This document shows, in pieces, positions 25,011 to 34,250 of a DNA stretch of 64,000 bases. Positions within the stretch are counted from its first letter, which is position 1, and the number at the start of each line of letters is the position of its first letter. The notes below the pieces were generated by a model. It was not told the origin of the DNA. It searched no databases and was given only the letters and a program-made list of their open reading frames with translations. The stretch is from an uncultured Bacteroidales bacterium. GTDB taxonomy: Bacteria > Bacteroidota > Bacteroidia > Bacteroidales > UBA932. The stretch is taken from contig CAKVAS010000002.1 of the NCBI GenBank assembly GCA_934725015.1, positions 332,107 to 396,106 on the forward strand, written 5' to 3'. The position numbers were made by a program, and so were the translations under genes.

Positions 25011-26411
25011 GACTAATACTTTCTCGATGTCGGAGACATACTGCTTAAAGACTTTGTCCGTGGCGATGAGGTCGGTCACGGTCGAGCAGGCATGAAGCAC
25101 GGTAGCGTGATCCTTGCCGCCGATTTCTGCGCCGATGGCCGAAAGGGAGCAGTTGATGAGGCTGCGTGACATATACATGGCAATCTGACGGGCCTGCACG
25201 ATGTTGCGCTTGCGGGTCTTGGACAGCATATCGTCCTTGCTGATGCTGAAATAGTCGCAGACAACCTGCTGAACGCGGTCAATCGTGAGCTCGTTCTTCG
25301 TCTCCCCGATGAGCTGGCCTGTAATCTGCTCGGCGAGTTCCACGGTGATTTCCTTGTGGGCGAGGGTCGCGTTCGCTATGAGCGAGATGAGAGCGCCCTC
25401 AAGCTCGCGGAAGTTGGAGCGGATGTTGGTCGCGAGATAGCAGAGCACCTCGTCAGACAGTTCAACCCCTTCCCGGCCGCTGCGCGAGCGGAGCATGGCG
25501 AGCCTCGTCGCATAGTCGGGACGCGTAAGTTCCACGGAAAGCCCCCACTTGAGCCTTGAAAGAAGCCGCTCCTCGAAGTTCTGAAGTTCGACAGGCGGAC
25601 GGTCGGACGTGAAGATGAGCTGCTTGCCGCTCTGGTGGAGATGGTTGAAGATGTTGAAGAACGCCACCTGAGTGCCGTGGCTCGCCAAATCCTGAATGTC
25701 ATCGACGATGAGCACGTCTATCTTCATATAGAAGGCCATGAAATCGGTGAGCTTGTTGTTCACGCAGGCCTCCATATATTGAGTCTTGAACCTGTTTGCA
25801 GGCACATAGAGAACTATCAGTTCCGGATAACGATCCTTAATCGAGAGGCCGATGGCCTGCGCAAGATGCGTCTTTCCGAGCCCCGGACCTCCGAAGAGGA
25901 AGAGCGGGTTGAACGCCGTCCTGCCCGGCGCCATGGCGATGTTCTCGCCGGCGTTGATTCCCATCTTGTTGCACTCGCCCTTGATGAGGTTGTTGAAGCA
26001 ATAGACAGGGTTGAGCTGCGGGTTTATCTGAACCCTCTGGAGCCCGGGATAGACGAATGCCCCGGGATTGTTCGCGCCGCCGGTCGGAATGGACACCGGA
26101 CGGTTCACCGGAGTCGTCGTGTAGGCTCCCGTGCACTTTATCGGCGGCTGTACCCTCACCGGCTTGAACACATACTTGAGCTGCGCGGAAGCTCCGATTT
26201 CCTTCTTCAGAGCGGCCTTGATGATATTGAGGTAGTAGTTCTCAAGCCATTCCATGAAAAAAGCCGAAGGAACCTCAATGGTGAGCTCCGAGTTGACGAA
26301 CGACACCGGACGTATCGGCTTGAACCAGATGTCGAACTGCTGCGGCTCTATATTCTGTTCTATAAAGCGCAGGCAATTCTCCCAAACCGATATGTGTCTT
26401 TCCTGTGTCAT
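24999..26411 (-). CDS. dnaA: Chromosomal replication initiator DnaA
   Basis: DnaA opens the origin of replication. The 470-residue protein has domain I (WENCLRFIEQNIEPQQFDIWFKPI), a Pro/Gly-rich linker, AAA+ domain III with Walker A GGPGLGKTH and Walker B VLIVDDIQDL, a sensor segment (FTSDRPPVEL, RLLSRLKWGLSVEL), and domain IV HTH with the GGKDHATVLHAC signature (here IGGKDHATVLHACSTV). The C-terminus EKVLVSRA continues directly into hairpin element A. Upstream is a 246-bp AT-rich gap. Confidence 0.98.
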   Translation of the reverse strand: MTQERHISVWENCLRFIEQNIEPQQFDIWFKPIRPVSFVNSELTIEVPSAFFMEWLENYYLNIIKAALKKEIGASAQLKYVFKPVRVQPPIKCTGAYTTTPVNRPVSIPTGGANNPGAFVYPGLQRVQINPQLNPVYCFNNLIKGECNKMGINAGENIAMAPGRTAFNPLFLFGGPGLGKTHLAQAIGLSIKDRYPELIVLYVPANRFKTQYMEACVNNKLTDFMAFYMKIDVLIVDDIQDLASHGTQVAFFNIFNHLHQSGKQLIFTSDRPPVELQNFEERLLSRLKWGLSVELTRPDYATRLAMLRSRSGREGVELSDEVLCYLATNIRSNFRELEGALISLIANATLAHKEITVELAEQITGQLIGETKNELTIDRVQQVVCDYFSISKDDMLSKTRKRNIVQARQIAMYMSRSLINCSLSAIGAEIGGKDHATVLHACSTVTDLIATDKVFKQYVSDIEKVLVSRA

Positions 26412-26657
26412 GTGAAAATTCCTCCCGTTTCGCGAAAGGATTGCAAAGTTGGTGAAAAAAAAATTATAAAAATTTCTTTTTCCTATTGTATATGAATTAT
26501 TTTTTAGTAAGTGCGAGCCGAATTTTTCTTTTTATATAAAATTTTTATAATTTATTGATTATAAATATTTTACAATCGAAAATTTTGTTAAAACTGCGCT
26601 TGTTTAGACATTTACAATTTTGAATATTTCAAAATCAAACAAATCCTTGATACAGCG
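26412..26657. other. AT-rich intergenic region upstream of dnaA
   Basis: About 246 bp without a gene, with long A/T runs from 26450 to 26650. It should hold the dnaA promoter: on the minus strand CAACTTTG (26452-26445) is a near match to TAnnTTTG. A role as origin or unwinding element is possible by location, but I see no cluster of TTATNCACA boxes; only one 8-of-9 match (near 26409-26421) was noticed. Confidence 0.35.
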
Positions 26658-27569
26658 TCAGAAGACGGATATTTTCATATATTTCTTAGGATTTTCCTTC
26701 ATCTTTGCGATGAGGTCGTTGAGTTCGTTGATGAGCGAGTCGGCGGAGTTGTAGAGATTTCCGTCACGGAGGAACTTGCCCATGGAGCCCTCGGGATTCT
26801 GAAGCGACTCGGACAGGCGGGTCACGGAATCCACGAGCCCCTCCACGTCGCTCTTTTCAAGATTGGACGCGAACTTGCCGAGACTGTCCATGGCGCCGTC
26901 GGCCTTTTCCGCTATGACGGAGAGTCTTTCAGAGACATCGCTCAGCTGCGCGATGAACGTCTGCAGGTCGGCGGACCTGGAGTTGAGACCGCCTGTGAGC
27001 GAGGCGACGTTTGACATTGTGCGCCTCAAATCCGAAAGGGCACGGCTTATGTTGGCCCGGTTTTCCTCTCCGAGAAGGCTGTTCACCCCGGCAATCGTCT
27101 CGTCAAGCTTTTTCATCGTCTCCGAAAGTCCGTCCATGAGCGGACCGATGTTTCCGGCGAGCGACTCGACAAGATCCGCCTGCACGGCCACCTGAAGCTC
27201 ATCGCCGTCCTTGGCCATATCGGCGGACTCCCCAGCCTCAAGGACGATTCCCTTCCCGCCCATGATGCTGGTGCTGAAGATTGTCATCTTCGAGTCCTCC
27301 GGGATGCGGAATTTCTTGTCTATGGAGCAGACGACCTCAAAGTTGTCCGTCTCGGGACTGTAGGCCACAGACGACACCTGCCCGGCCTTGTAGCCCCTGT
27401 ACTGCACAATGGCCGACGGGACAAGGCCTTCGACGTTGTCGAAATGACCTTTCAGTTCAATCTCGCGGTGGAAGACGTCCCGGCCGCGAAGGTAGTTGAT
27501 GACGAAAAACGAGCCGACGAGGATTACGACTACGAATATCCCTATCTTAAATTCTTTCTGATGTTTCAT
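26658..27569 (-). CDS. MlaD-family (MCE-domain) lipid transport protein
   Basis: The 303-residue protein has one N-terminal membrane anchor (IGIFVVVILVGSFFVINYL) and a single MCE/MlaD domain (about 35-115: VEGLVPSAIVQYRGYKAGQV ... GGKGIVLEAG). A long helical region with heptad-like Leu/Val spacing follows. Such proteins form periplasmic rings or tubes that carry phospholipids between membranes. It follows the amidase gene by 34 bp on the same strand, and the LptD-like gene is divergent beyond it, giving an envelope-biogenesis neighbourhood. Confidence 0.9.
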   Translation of the reverse strand: MKHQKEFKIGIFVVVILVGSFFVINYLRGRDVFHREIELKGHFDNVEGLVPSAIVQYRGYKAGQVSSVAYSPETDNFEVVCSIDKKFRIPEDSKMTIFSTSIMGGKGIVLEAGESADMAKDGDELQVAVQADLVESLAGNIGPLMDGLSETMKKLDETIAGVNSLLGEENRANISRALSDLRRTMSNVASLTGGLNSRSADLQTFIAQLSDVSERLSVIAEKADGAMDSLGKFASNLEKSDVEGLVDSVTRLSESLQNPEGSMGKFLRDGNLYNSADSLINELNDLIAKMKENPKKYMKISVF

Positions 27570-27603
27570 GATTTTTCATTCTTTTCGGTATATATCCCTT
27601 TTC

Positions 27604-28821
27604 TCACCGTTGCCTCTCGACCCTTCCGTCGGGACTGACGCGGACAAGGAATGAGTCGGGGAACTTTTCCCTGATTTTTCTGTTCTCAGCGACGGCGGAT
27701 TCGAGGGTGTCACCGCGCCCTGCCACGTACCTATATATATTGCCGTCACGGACAGCCTCAGCCTTAAGCCCTTTGAAGGCAGAGTCGCCGTCGGAAAGCA
27801 GACGGCTCAGGGCGAGAATCTGCGTTCCGTACCAGACCGTCCCCGAAGCGACCTGAGCGCCATGGCCAAGTGCCTCGGAGGAGTCCGAAGCCGGAGTCTC
27901 CGGAGCAGCCGAGACAGGAGCGCCGGAGGTTTTGTCCGCAGAAACAGACGGGGAGGCCGCCGCGCTGATGTTCAGGCTGCGGTCGTAGTCCGCCTTGAAC
28001 TGCCGGAAGGCCTCAAGGAGACGGTCGGCAATCTCGTCAAGTTTCTCGCCGCTGCGCAGTACGGAGAGGTCCGAGGCGTTGCTGATGAACCCGCATTCGA
28101 TGAGGACGGCCGGCATCGCGGTCTTCCACAGTACGAGAAACGGATCCTGATGCACTCCGCGGCTTGTCCTGAACGGGCCTCCGCGCATGGCCCGGTTCAC
28201 GTCGTCGGCGAACATGAGGCTCTGCTCAAGGTAGGCGTTCTGCATGAGCGAGAAGAGGATTGATGACTCGGGATCGTTGGGGTCGAAGCCCTGATAGTTC
28301 GTGCTGTAGTCGTCCTCGAGGAGAATCACGGAGTTCTCGCGGGCGCATTCGTTGAAGTTGTTCGAGTAGAGGTCGCGTCCCTTCTTCGACGACTGGCCGA
28401 GGACATGGACGGAGTAGCCGTTCGGTCCGGTGCCGGCTATGGCGTTTATGTGTATCGAGATGAAGAGCTCGGCATGGGCGTTGTTCGCTATCTGGGCGCG
28501 CTGTACCAGAGGAACAAAAACATCGGAGTTTCGTGTTTGAAGAACCCTGATTTCAGGATAGGCGGCGCGGATTTTCTTCGCGAGGCGGCGGGATATGTCG
28601 AGCGTGAGGTTCTTTTCCCTGGTCTTTTTGTCCTTCGATATGCACCCGGGGTCATTCCCGCCGTGTCCCGGATCAATCACGACGGTGTTCAGGCCGAGCC
28701 GCGCTTCATTCCCCCGGTTCCGGGCCGCCGGCTTGCCGGAGTCCTGCGCGGAAAGGCCTGCCGGCACGAGGACGGCGAGCAGCGGGAGAATCGCCCTGAA
28801 ATGTCTGAAAAAACGGGTCAT
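27604..28821 (-). CDS. N-acetylmuramoyl-L-alanine amidase (Amidase_3)
   Basis: It cleaves the amide bond between MurNAc and the peptide stem in the periplasm. From the ATG at 28821 the protein has 405 residues with a signal peptide (FFRHFRAILPLLAVLVPAGLSAQ). The catalytic domain has VVIDPGHGGNDPG (zinc His), NSDVFVPLVQRAQIAN, ELFISIHINA (His) and AVLIECGFISNASD (catalytic Glu). The C-terminal part is Ser/Ala-rich, then has a SPOR/LysM-like strand region (YRYVAGRGDTLESAVAENRKI). An ATG at 28830 is an alternative start. Confidence 0.93.
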   Translation of the reverse strand: MTRFFRHFRAILPLLAVLVPAGLSAQDSGKPAARNRGNEARLGLNTVVIDPGHGGNDPGCISKDKKTREKNLTLDISRRLAKKIRAAYPEIRVLQTRNSDVFVPLVQRAQIANNAHAELFISIHINAIAGTGPNGYSVHVLGQSSKKGRDLYSNNFNECARENSVILLEDDYSTNYQGFDPNDPESSILFSLMQNAYLEQSLMFADDVNRAMRGGPFRTSRGVHQDPFLVLWKTAMPAVLIECGFISNASDLSVLRSGEKLDEIADRLLEAFRQFKADYDRSLNISAAASPSVSADKTSGAPVSAAPETPASDSSEALGHGAQVASGTVWYGTQILALSRLLSDGDSAFKGLKAEAVRDGNIYRYVAGRGDTLESAVAENRKIREKFPDSFLVRVSPDGRVERQR

Positions 28822-28834
28822 AAACAGCATACAA

Positions 28835-28881
28835 TTTGCTAATGAACGAAATTAGTCGTAATTTTGTCGGTTGCAAAATTA
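28835..28881. promoter_or_regulatory. Divergent promoters sharing a palindrome, amidase / lptD-like
   Basis: For the plus strand TTTG (28835-28838), a 20-bp spacer and TAATTTTG (28859-28866) fit the Bacteroidota consensus well. On the minus strand TAATTTTG (28881-28874) is a -7 box for the amidase operon. The two boxes form a perfect 8-bp inverted repeat with a 7-bp spacer. Confidence 0.6.
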
Positions 28882-28941
28882 GAAAAAAAAGTGCACATAA
28901 CCGAATTTTTCAGTGCAACCTGACAGTCCGCCGGACGGCCC

Positions 28942-31788
28942 ATGGAGGCGGAGATTCGGAATAATTTTGAACAATTGATGTTGAAACCGTTAGGGAGCAA
29001 TAAGTTACAGAACGCCGCGCTGGCAGTGATTACACTGCTGGTGCTTTGTTCGTTCGTGCTCCCGTCCCCTCAGGACAACCGCCGTTCGAGGAGGAGGCAG
29101 AAGAAGGCCGAAACTGAAGCCGCAGCCCCGGTTCTCGACAGCGCACAAAGGGCGGCAGCGGATTCCCTGAAGGCGGTCCGGGACTCGATTCATGTCGCGG
29201 ATTCCCTGTTCAGGGCCGACTCCGTGGCGATGCTGAGCAAGTCCTCGCTTGAGCGCCCGGCGTTCTCCACGGCGAGGGATTCGATTATCGAGGATTTCAG
29301 CGACGGCAGGCAGATGGTCTATTACTACGGCGATGTTTCGGTGACCTATGGGGACATGAAGCTTACCGCCGACTATATGGAATATGACCTCCGGACCCAG
29401 ACGCTCTACGCCCGGGGAACGAAGGACACGCTCGGGAACATCACCGGGCAGCCGACGATGAGCCAGGGAGGAAAGTCCTACACGATGGAGGAGCTGCGCT
29501 ACAATTTCAAGAGCCGCAAGGCGCGCATCACCAACATCGTGACGCAGGAGGCGGACGGAATCCTGCACGGAAAGAACATCAAGATGATGCCGGACAATTC
29601 CATAAACATAACGCACGGAAAATACACGGTCTGTGACGCCGAGCATCCCCATTACTATCTGAACCTCACGGCGGCGAAGGTCATCACGAAGCCCTCGCAG
29701 AAGACGGTCTTCGGACCGGCATATCCCGTAATCATGGATGTTCCTCTACCTGTCGGCCTGCCATTCGGATTCGTCCCCAAACGTCCCGACAGGGCCACCG
29801 GCATACTCATTCCGTCGTTCGGAGAGGAAACGGCGCGAGGATTCTATCTCCGCGACCTCGGTCTCTACTTTGTAATCGGCGACTATTTCGACGTGTCGCT
29901 CACCACGAGTCTCTACACCCTCGGTTCCTGGAGCGTCGATGTCAATTCGAGATACAAGGTGAACTACAAGTGCACGGGAACGTTCGCGTTCAACTTTTCC
30001 AACGACCAGACGGGCGAGAAAGGCGCCGCGGACTTTTTCCAGAGCCGCAACTTCGGAGTCAAATGGAGCCACTCGCAGGATTCCAAGGCCATTCCGGGCG
30101 TCTCGTTCAGCGCATCCGTGAACTTCTCCAGCCCGGCGAACAGCAGGTATAACTCCCATTCCGTCACGGAGGCTCTCCAGAACCAGATTTCGTCTTCAGT
30201 GTCCTTCTCCAAGAACTGGAACGGCAAGTTCAACCTGTCGGTGAACGCCCTGCACAGCCAGAACACCCGCGACACGCTCTGCAACTACTCGTTCACGCTT
30301 CCTAACGTGACGTTCTCGATGAGCCGAATCTATCCGTTCAAGAAAAAGAACCGCGTCGGGAAGGAAAAGTTCTATGAGAAATTCTCAATCGGCTACAGCA
30401 CGACTCTCCAGAACAAGATTAACTTCGAGGCGAAGGAGTTCGGACAGCCTGGATTCGCGGACAAGTTCCAGAACGGAATGACGCACAATTTCCAGATAGG
30501 GCTGCCTAACTTCACGCTGTTCAAGTACATAAATGTGACGCCGAGCATAAGCTACGGCATGAACTGGCATTTCAGAAAGCAGGAAATGCAGTTCATCGAG
30601 CCGCAATATGACGCCGAGGGAAACCTCGTGGAAGGAACGGGAGTCGTCCAGACAAACCTCGGCAAGCAGTTCGGAACGTTCGGAGCGACGCACACATATT
30701 CCGGAGGCCTGTCGATGAGCACCCGCCTCTACGGTATGTTCAATTTCGGGCAGCACCGCAAGGTTCAGGCAATCAGGCACGTGGTTTCGCCTTCCATTTC
30801 CATGAATTTCTCTCCTGAAAAAGGACTCGCATTCAACGGATGGAGAACGCTCTCATATACGGATCCGAAGACGAAGGAAACCGTGACAAAGGATTATAAC
30901 ATATACAATTACAGCGGGGCTCTCTATTCGGCTCCGGGCAAGGGAAAGACGGGAAGCATAAGCCTCAGCGTGGGAAACAACTTCGAGGCGAAGGTGCGCG
31001 ACCTGCGGGACACGACGGGCACAGGCTCGAAGAAAATAAAGCTGATTGACCAGCTTAACTTCAACACCGGCTATAATTTCCTCGCGGACTCGCTGAAGAT
31101 GAACAATGTGGGCGTTTCGCTTTCTACTTCCGTGTTCGGAAAGCTCGGAATCAGCGCGAACTGCAACCTCGACCCGTATGCCGTGGACGGGCAGGGGCGG
31201 AAATACAACAAGTTCAGCATCGCTGCGGGCGGTCCGCTCCTGAGGCTGACCAACGCGAGCGCATCCCTCTCCTACTCCCTTTCCGGCGAGGGGAAAATCA
31301 ACGGGAACGACGGAACAAAGCAGGCGGGAGGCAGCCCGGCGGACTATTACACGAGGATTTACTATCACCCGGTGACTGGAGAGTATATCCCCGGAGGATG
31401 GCTCTACTACATGAATCCCAATGTGCCTTGGTCGGTGAACTTCAACTATTCGTTCTCGTACAGCAAGTCATATTCGTACCTTTCGGAGACGAAGCAGCTC
31501 ATCACGAACCACCGGTTCAATCAGACGCTCGGAATTTCGGGGAACGTGAAGATTACGCCGAAGCTTTCGATAAATATGCAGACGGGATTCGACATTATGG
31601 CGATGAAGCTCACCACAACCCAGATTTCGGCGACCTACGACCTGCACTGCTTCAACATTTCGTTCTCTTGGGTGCCGACGGGAAAGTGGCAGTCGTGGAG
31701 TTTCAGGATTGCGGCGAACGCGGCGGCGCTGGCAGATTTGCTGAAGTATAAGAAGAGCAGTTCCTTCTGGGATAATAATTACAGGTAA
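28942..31788 (+). CDS. LptD-like outer-membrane protein (putative LPS assembly)
   Basis: The 948-residue protein has one N-terminal hydrophobic segment (NAALAVITLLVLCSFVLP), a charged DSxxxADS-rich linker, an OstA/LptA-like beta-jellyroll (about 110-235: VYYYGDVSVTYGDMKLTADYMEYDLRTQTLYARG) and a large C-terminal beta-barrel with alternating strands to the end (YKKSSSFWDNNYR). This layout is the Bacteroidota LptD-like family, thought to place lipopolysaccharide in the outer membrane. The N-terminal extension before the hydrophobic segment is longer than usual; a start nearer the hydrophobic stretch (ATG at 28978) is possible. The TAA is inside hairpin element B. Confidence 0.85.
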   Translation: MEAEIRNNFEQLMLKPLGSNKLQNAALAVITLLVLCSFVLPSPQDNRRSRRRQKKAETEAAAPVLDSAQRAAADSLKAVRDSIHVADSLFRADSVAMLSKSSLERPAFSTARDSIIEDFSDGRQMVYYYGDVSVTYGDMKLTADYMEYDLRTQTLYARGTKDTLGNITGQPTMSQGGKSYTMEELRYNFKSRKARITNIVTQEADGILHGKNIKMMPDNSINITHGKYTVCDAEHPHYYLNLTAAKVITKPSQKTVFGPAYPVIMDVPLPVGLPFGFVPKRPDRATGILIPSFGEETARGFYLRDLGLYFVIGDYFDVSLTTSLYTLGSWSVDVNSRYKVNYKCTGTFAFNFSNDQTGEKGAADFFQSRNFGVKWSHSQDSKAIPGVSFSASVNFSSPANSRYNSHSVTEALQNQISSSVSFSKNWNGKFNLSVNALHSQNTRDTLCNYSFTLPNVTFSMSRIYPFKKKNRVGKEKFYEKFSIGYSTTLQNKINFEAKEFGQPGFADKFQNGMTHNFQIGLPNFTLFKYINVTPSISYGMNWHFRKQEMQFIEPQYDAEGNLVEGTGVVQTNLGKQFGTFGATHTYSGGLSMSTRLYGMFNFGQHRKVQAIRHVVSPSISMNFSPEKGLAFNGWRTLSYTDPKTKETVTKDYNIYNYSGALYSAPGKGKTGSISLSVGNNFEAKVRDLRDTTGTGSKKIKLIDQLNFNTGYNFLADSLKMNNVGVSLSTSVFGKLGISANCNLDPYAVDGQGRKYNKFSIAAGGPLLRLTNASASLSYSLSGEGKINGNDGTKQAGGSPADYYTRIYYHPVTGEYIPGGWLYYMNPNVPWSVNFNYSFSYSKSYSYLSETKQLITNHRFNQTLGISGNVKITPKLSINMQTGFDIMAMKLTTTQISATYDLHCFNISFSWVPTGKWQSWSFRIAANAAALADLLKYKKSSSFWDNNYR

Positions 31789-31912
31789 AAGCGCAGAAAA
31801 GGCGATCTGCTGCGTTGCACGGCAATAGCCAAAATCCTCACAACCGGGAGGTTGCTGCGGTTTTGTCTCGGCCTGATGCCTTGCATCTCATCCTTTTCTG
31901 CATCTTTTACCC
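31784..31912 (+). repeat. Hairpin element B at the 3' end of the lptD-like gene
   Basis: Arms GGTAAAAGCGCAGAAAAGG (from 31784) and its imperfect complement at 31890-31911 enclose the core at 31831-31864: AAAATCCTCACAACC, GGGA, GGTTGCTGCGGTTTT. Side boxes CTGCTGCGTTGCACGGC and TGCCTTGCATCTC match those of elements A and C. The TAA of the lptD-like gene is bases 3-5 of the arm. The rest of the 278-bp gap holds the rho promoter. Confidence 0.8.
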
Positions 31913-31970
31913 ACCGCTGTTCAAACAACTTGGATTAAGGATTCGAAAGAAATAGGGTAAATTTGTGTAT

Positions 31971-32001
31971 TTTGGATAATTGAGAATTATTTGTAACTTT
32001 G
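31971..32001 (+). promoter_or_regulatory. rho promoter
   Basis: TTTG (31971-31974), a 19-bp spacer and TAACTTTG (31994-32001) match the Bacteroidota housekeeping promoter closely. The leader to the start codon is about 60 nt. Confidence 0.65.
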
Positions 32002-32066
32002 CGGCGTCAATTCTCTTTGGGGCGGTTCTGTGCCCTGACGGATAATCTGAATTTAATTAGTTTTTT

Positions 32067-34250
32067 ATGCATAAGATTTTTGAATTGAAGGAGATGGACC
32101 AGGAAAAGCTGGTGGAACTCGCTTCTGAACTCAAGATTAAGAATTTCAAAAAAATGAGCAAGGACGACCTTGTCTATGCCATCCTTGACACGGAGGCTGC
32201 GGCCAAGGCGGCACGTGATGCGGAAAAGGAGGCGGAGAAAGAGGCCGCGAGGATAGCGGCAGGGCTTCCTGAGAGAACGAGAGGCCGCAGGGGACGTCCG
32301 CGCAAGAATGCGGAGGCGGTGCCGGCCAAGGATGCCGCTGCAGGTGTAAAGCAGGCTGCGGGAGCTCAGGGAGGAGCCGATGAGCAGCAGAAAAAGGCGC
32401 AGAAGCCTAAGGGTGCTGACAAGCCGGCAAAAGAACAGCAGGCAAGGGAGCCTAAAAAGGACAGGGCTCAGAAGTCTGCCGGAAAGAACGGCAGGCAGGC
32501 GGCTGTGACGGATAAGGAGAACTCTCAGCAGCCTAAGGCCGCCGAGGAGAATGCAGTGAAGAGCGAAGAAAGGACGACGGCCGCTGAAGGACAGCGCAAG
32601 GGCAGGCCGGGACGCAAGCCTCGGCAGCAGGACAAGCCTGCGGAACAGGAAGCCGTTGCCGTGAAACCGGAGGAACAGGAGGCAGTCCGGAGCGAAAATG
32701 CGGCGGCGCAGGAGCAGACGGTGGCAACGCCGGCTGACGAAACGGCTGCGGCTCCGCAGCAGATGCGCGGACGCAGGAGCCGCATACGCAAAGACGGGCA
32801 GAACGGCGTGCAGAACAACGGGCAGCCGCAGGAAATTGCCGAACAGCAGGCGGCTGCCACGGAAAATGTGGAGAAGGAAGAGGCGGCTGAAAAGCCTCAG
32901 ACGGAGGCGACCGCTGCGGCGGAGCCTGTTCAGCCTGTCATAAGGCGCGACCCGGCGCTCGACGCCGAAGTGGAGGCCATCACGAGAAAGCTCAAGGAGC
33001 GCAACAGCCAGAGGAACAACCCGAACGGCCAGCACGGCCATCAGCAGAACAATGGGCAGGAAGGCTATCAGAACGGTGGCCAGGGCTACAATCAGCAGAG
33101 GCCTCAGCAGCCGAAGATTGAGTTCGAGGGCACCGTGGAGGCCACAGGCGTACTCGAAACACTGCCGGAGGGCTACGGATTCCTCCGCTCGTCCGACTAC
33201 AACTACATCAGCTCGCCGGACGACATCTATGTCTCACAGGGAATCATCAAGCAGTACGCCCTCAAGATGGGCGACACCGTGGTCGGAGACATCCGCCCGC
33301 CGCGCGACACGGACAAGTACTTCCCTCTCGTGCGCGTGAAGAGCATCAACGGACGCTCGCCGGAGTCCATCCGCGACCGCATCCCGTTCGACTTCCTCAC
33401 CCCGCTCTTCCCTGACGAGAAATTCAACCTCTTGGGCAACGGACACGACGACCTCTCCTGCCGCATCGTGGATCTCTTCACCCCTATCGGAAAGGGACAG
33501 CGCGGACTCATCGTCGCTCAGCCTAAGACAGGTAAGACGATGCTGCTCAAGTCCATAGCCAATGCAATCGCAGACAACCATCCGGAGGTCTATATGATTG
33601 TCCTGCTCATCGACGAGCGTCCGGAGGAAGTCACGGACATGGCGCGCACGGTGAAGGCCGAGGTCGTGGCCTCGACTTTCGACGAGCCTGCGGAGAAGCA
33701 CGTGAAGGTTGCGAACATGGTGCTTGAGAAGGCCAAGTGCATGGTCGAGTGCGGACACGACGTTGTCATCCTGCTCGACTCAATCACCCGTCTGGCCCGC
33801 GCCTACAACACCGTTCAGCCGGCATCCGGAAAGGTGCTCTCGGGCGGTGTGGATGCGAACGCCCTCCACAAGCCTAAGAGGTTCTTCGGAGCGGCCCGCA
33901 ACATCGAGAACGGAGGCTCGCTCACAATCATAGCCACCGCCCTCACCGAGACCGGCTCCAAGATGGACGACGTGATTTTCGAGGAGTTCAAGGGAACCGG
34001 CAACATGGAGCTTCAGCTCGACCGCAAGCTCGCGAACAAGCGCATTTTCCCGGCCATCGACGTGACGCTCAGCTCGACCCGCCGCGACGACCTGCTCTAC
34101 GATCCGCTTGTTGCGCAGAGGATGTGGGTTGTGCGCCGCTTCCTCGCCGACATGAACTCGATTGAGGCGATGGAACTCCTCCAGGAGCGTCTGAGGAAGT
34201 ATCCGACGAATGAGGCGTTCCTGCAGAACCTGCAGAAAGACAATGAGTAA
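32067..34250 (+). CDS. rho: Transcription termination factor Rho with long disordered insertion
   Basis: Rho is a hexameric RNA helicase that ends transcription. At 727 residues it is far longer than the 419 of E. coli. Residues 1-45 form the Rho_N helical part (LVELASELKIKNFKKMSKDDLVYAILD). About 50-345 is low-complexity Ala/Glu/Lys/Gln with basic RGR-type clusters (RGRRGRPRK, KGRPGRKPR, MRGRRSRIRK) and an Asn/Gln/Gly-rich end. The RNA-binding fold begins near GVLETLPEGYGFLRSSDYNY. The ATPase core has Walker A QPKTGKT and Walker B VVILLDSITRLARAYN. Such insertions are typical of Bacteroidota Rho and promote condensate formation in Bacteroides. The TAA is inside element C. Confidence 0.96.
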   Translation: MHKIFELKEMDQEKLVELASELKIKNFKKMSKDDLVYAILDTEAAAKAARDAEKEAEKEAARIAAGLPERTRGRRGRPRKNAEAVPAKDAAAGVKQAAGAQGGADEQQKKAQKPKGADKPAKEQQAREPKKDRAQKSAGKNGRQAAVTDKENSQQPKAAEENAVKSEERTTAAEGQRKGRPGRKPRQQDKPAEQEAVAVKPEEQEAVRSENAAAQEQTVATPADETAAAPQQMRGRRSRIRKDGQNGVQNNGQPQEIAEQQAAATENVEKEEAAEKPQTEATAAAEPVQPVIRRDPALDAEVEAITRKLKERNSQRNNPNGQHGHQQNNGQEGYQNGGQGYNQQRPQQPKIEFEGTVEATGVLETLPEGYGFLRSSDYNYISSPDDIYVSQGIIKQYALKMGDTVVGDIRPPRDTDKYFPLVRVKSINGRSPESIRDRIPFDFLTPLFPDEKFNLLGNGHDDLSCRIVDLFTPIGKGQRGLIVAQPKTGKTMLLKSIANAIADNHPEVYMIVLLIDERPEEVTDMARTVKAEVVASTFDEPAEKHVKVANMVLEKAKCMVECGHDVVILLDSITRLARAYNTVQPASGKVLSGGVDANALHKPKRFFGAARNIENGGSLTIIATALTETGSKMDDVIFEEFKGTGNMELQLDRKLANKRIFPAIDVTLSSTRRDDLLYDPLVAQRMWVVRRFLADMNSIEAMELLQERLRKYPTNEAFLQNLQKDNE

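Noticed and set aside
32007..33041. 344-codon minus-strand frame over the rho insertion
   Set aside because: Arg/Leu-rich complement of the low-complexity Rho region.
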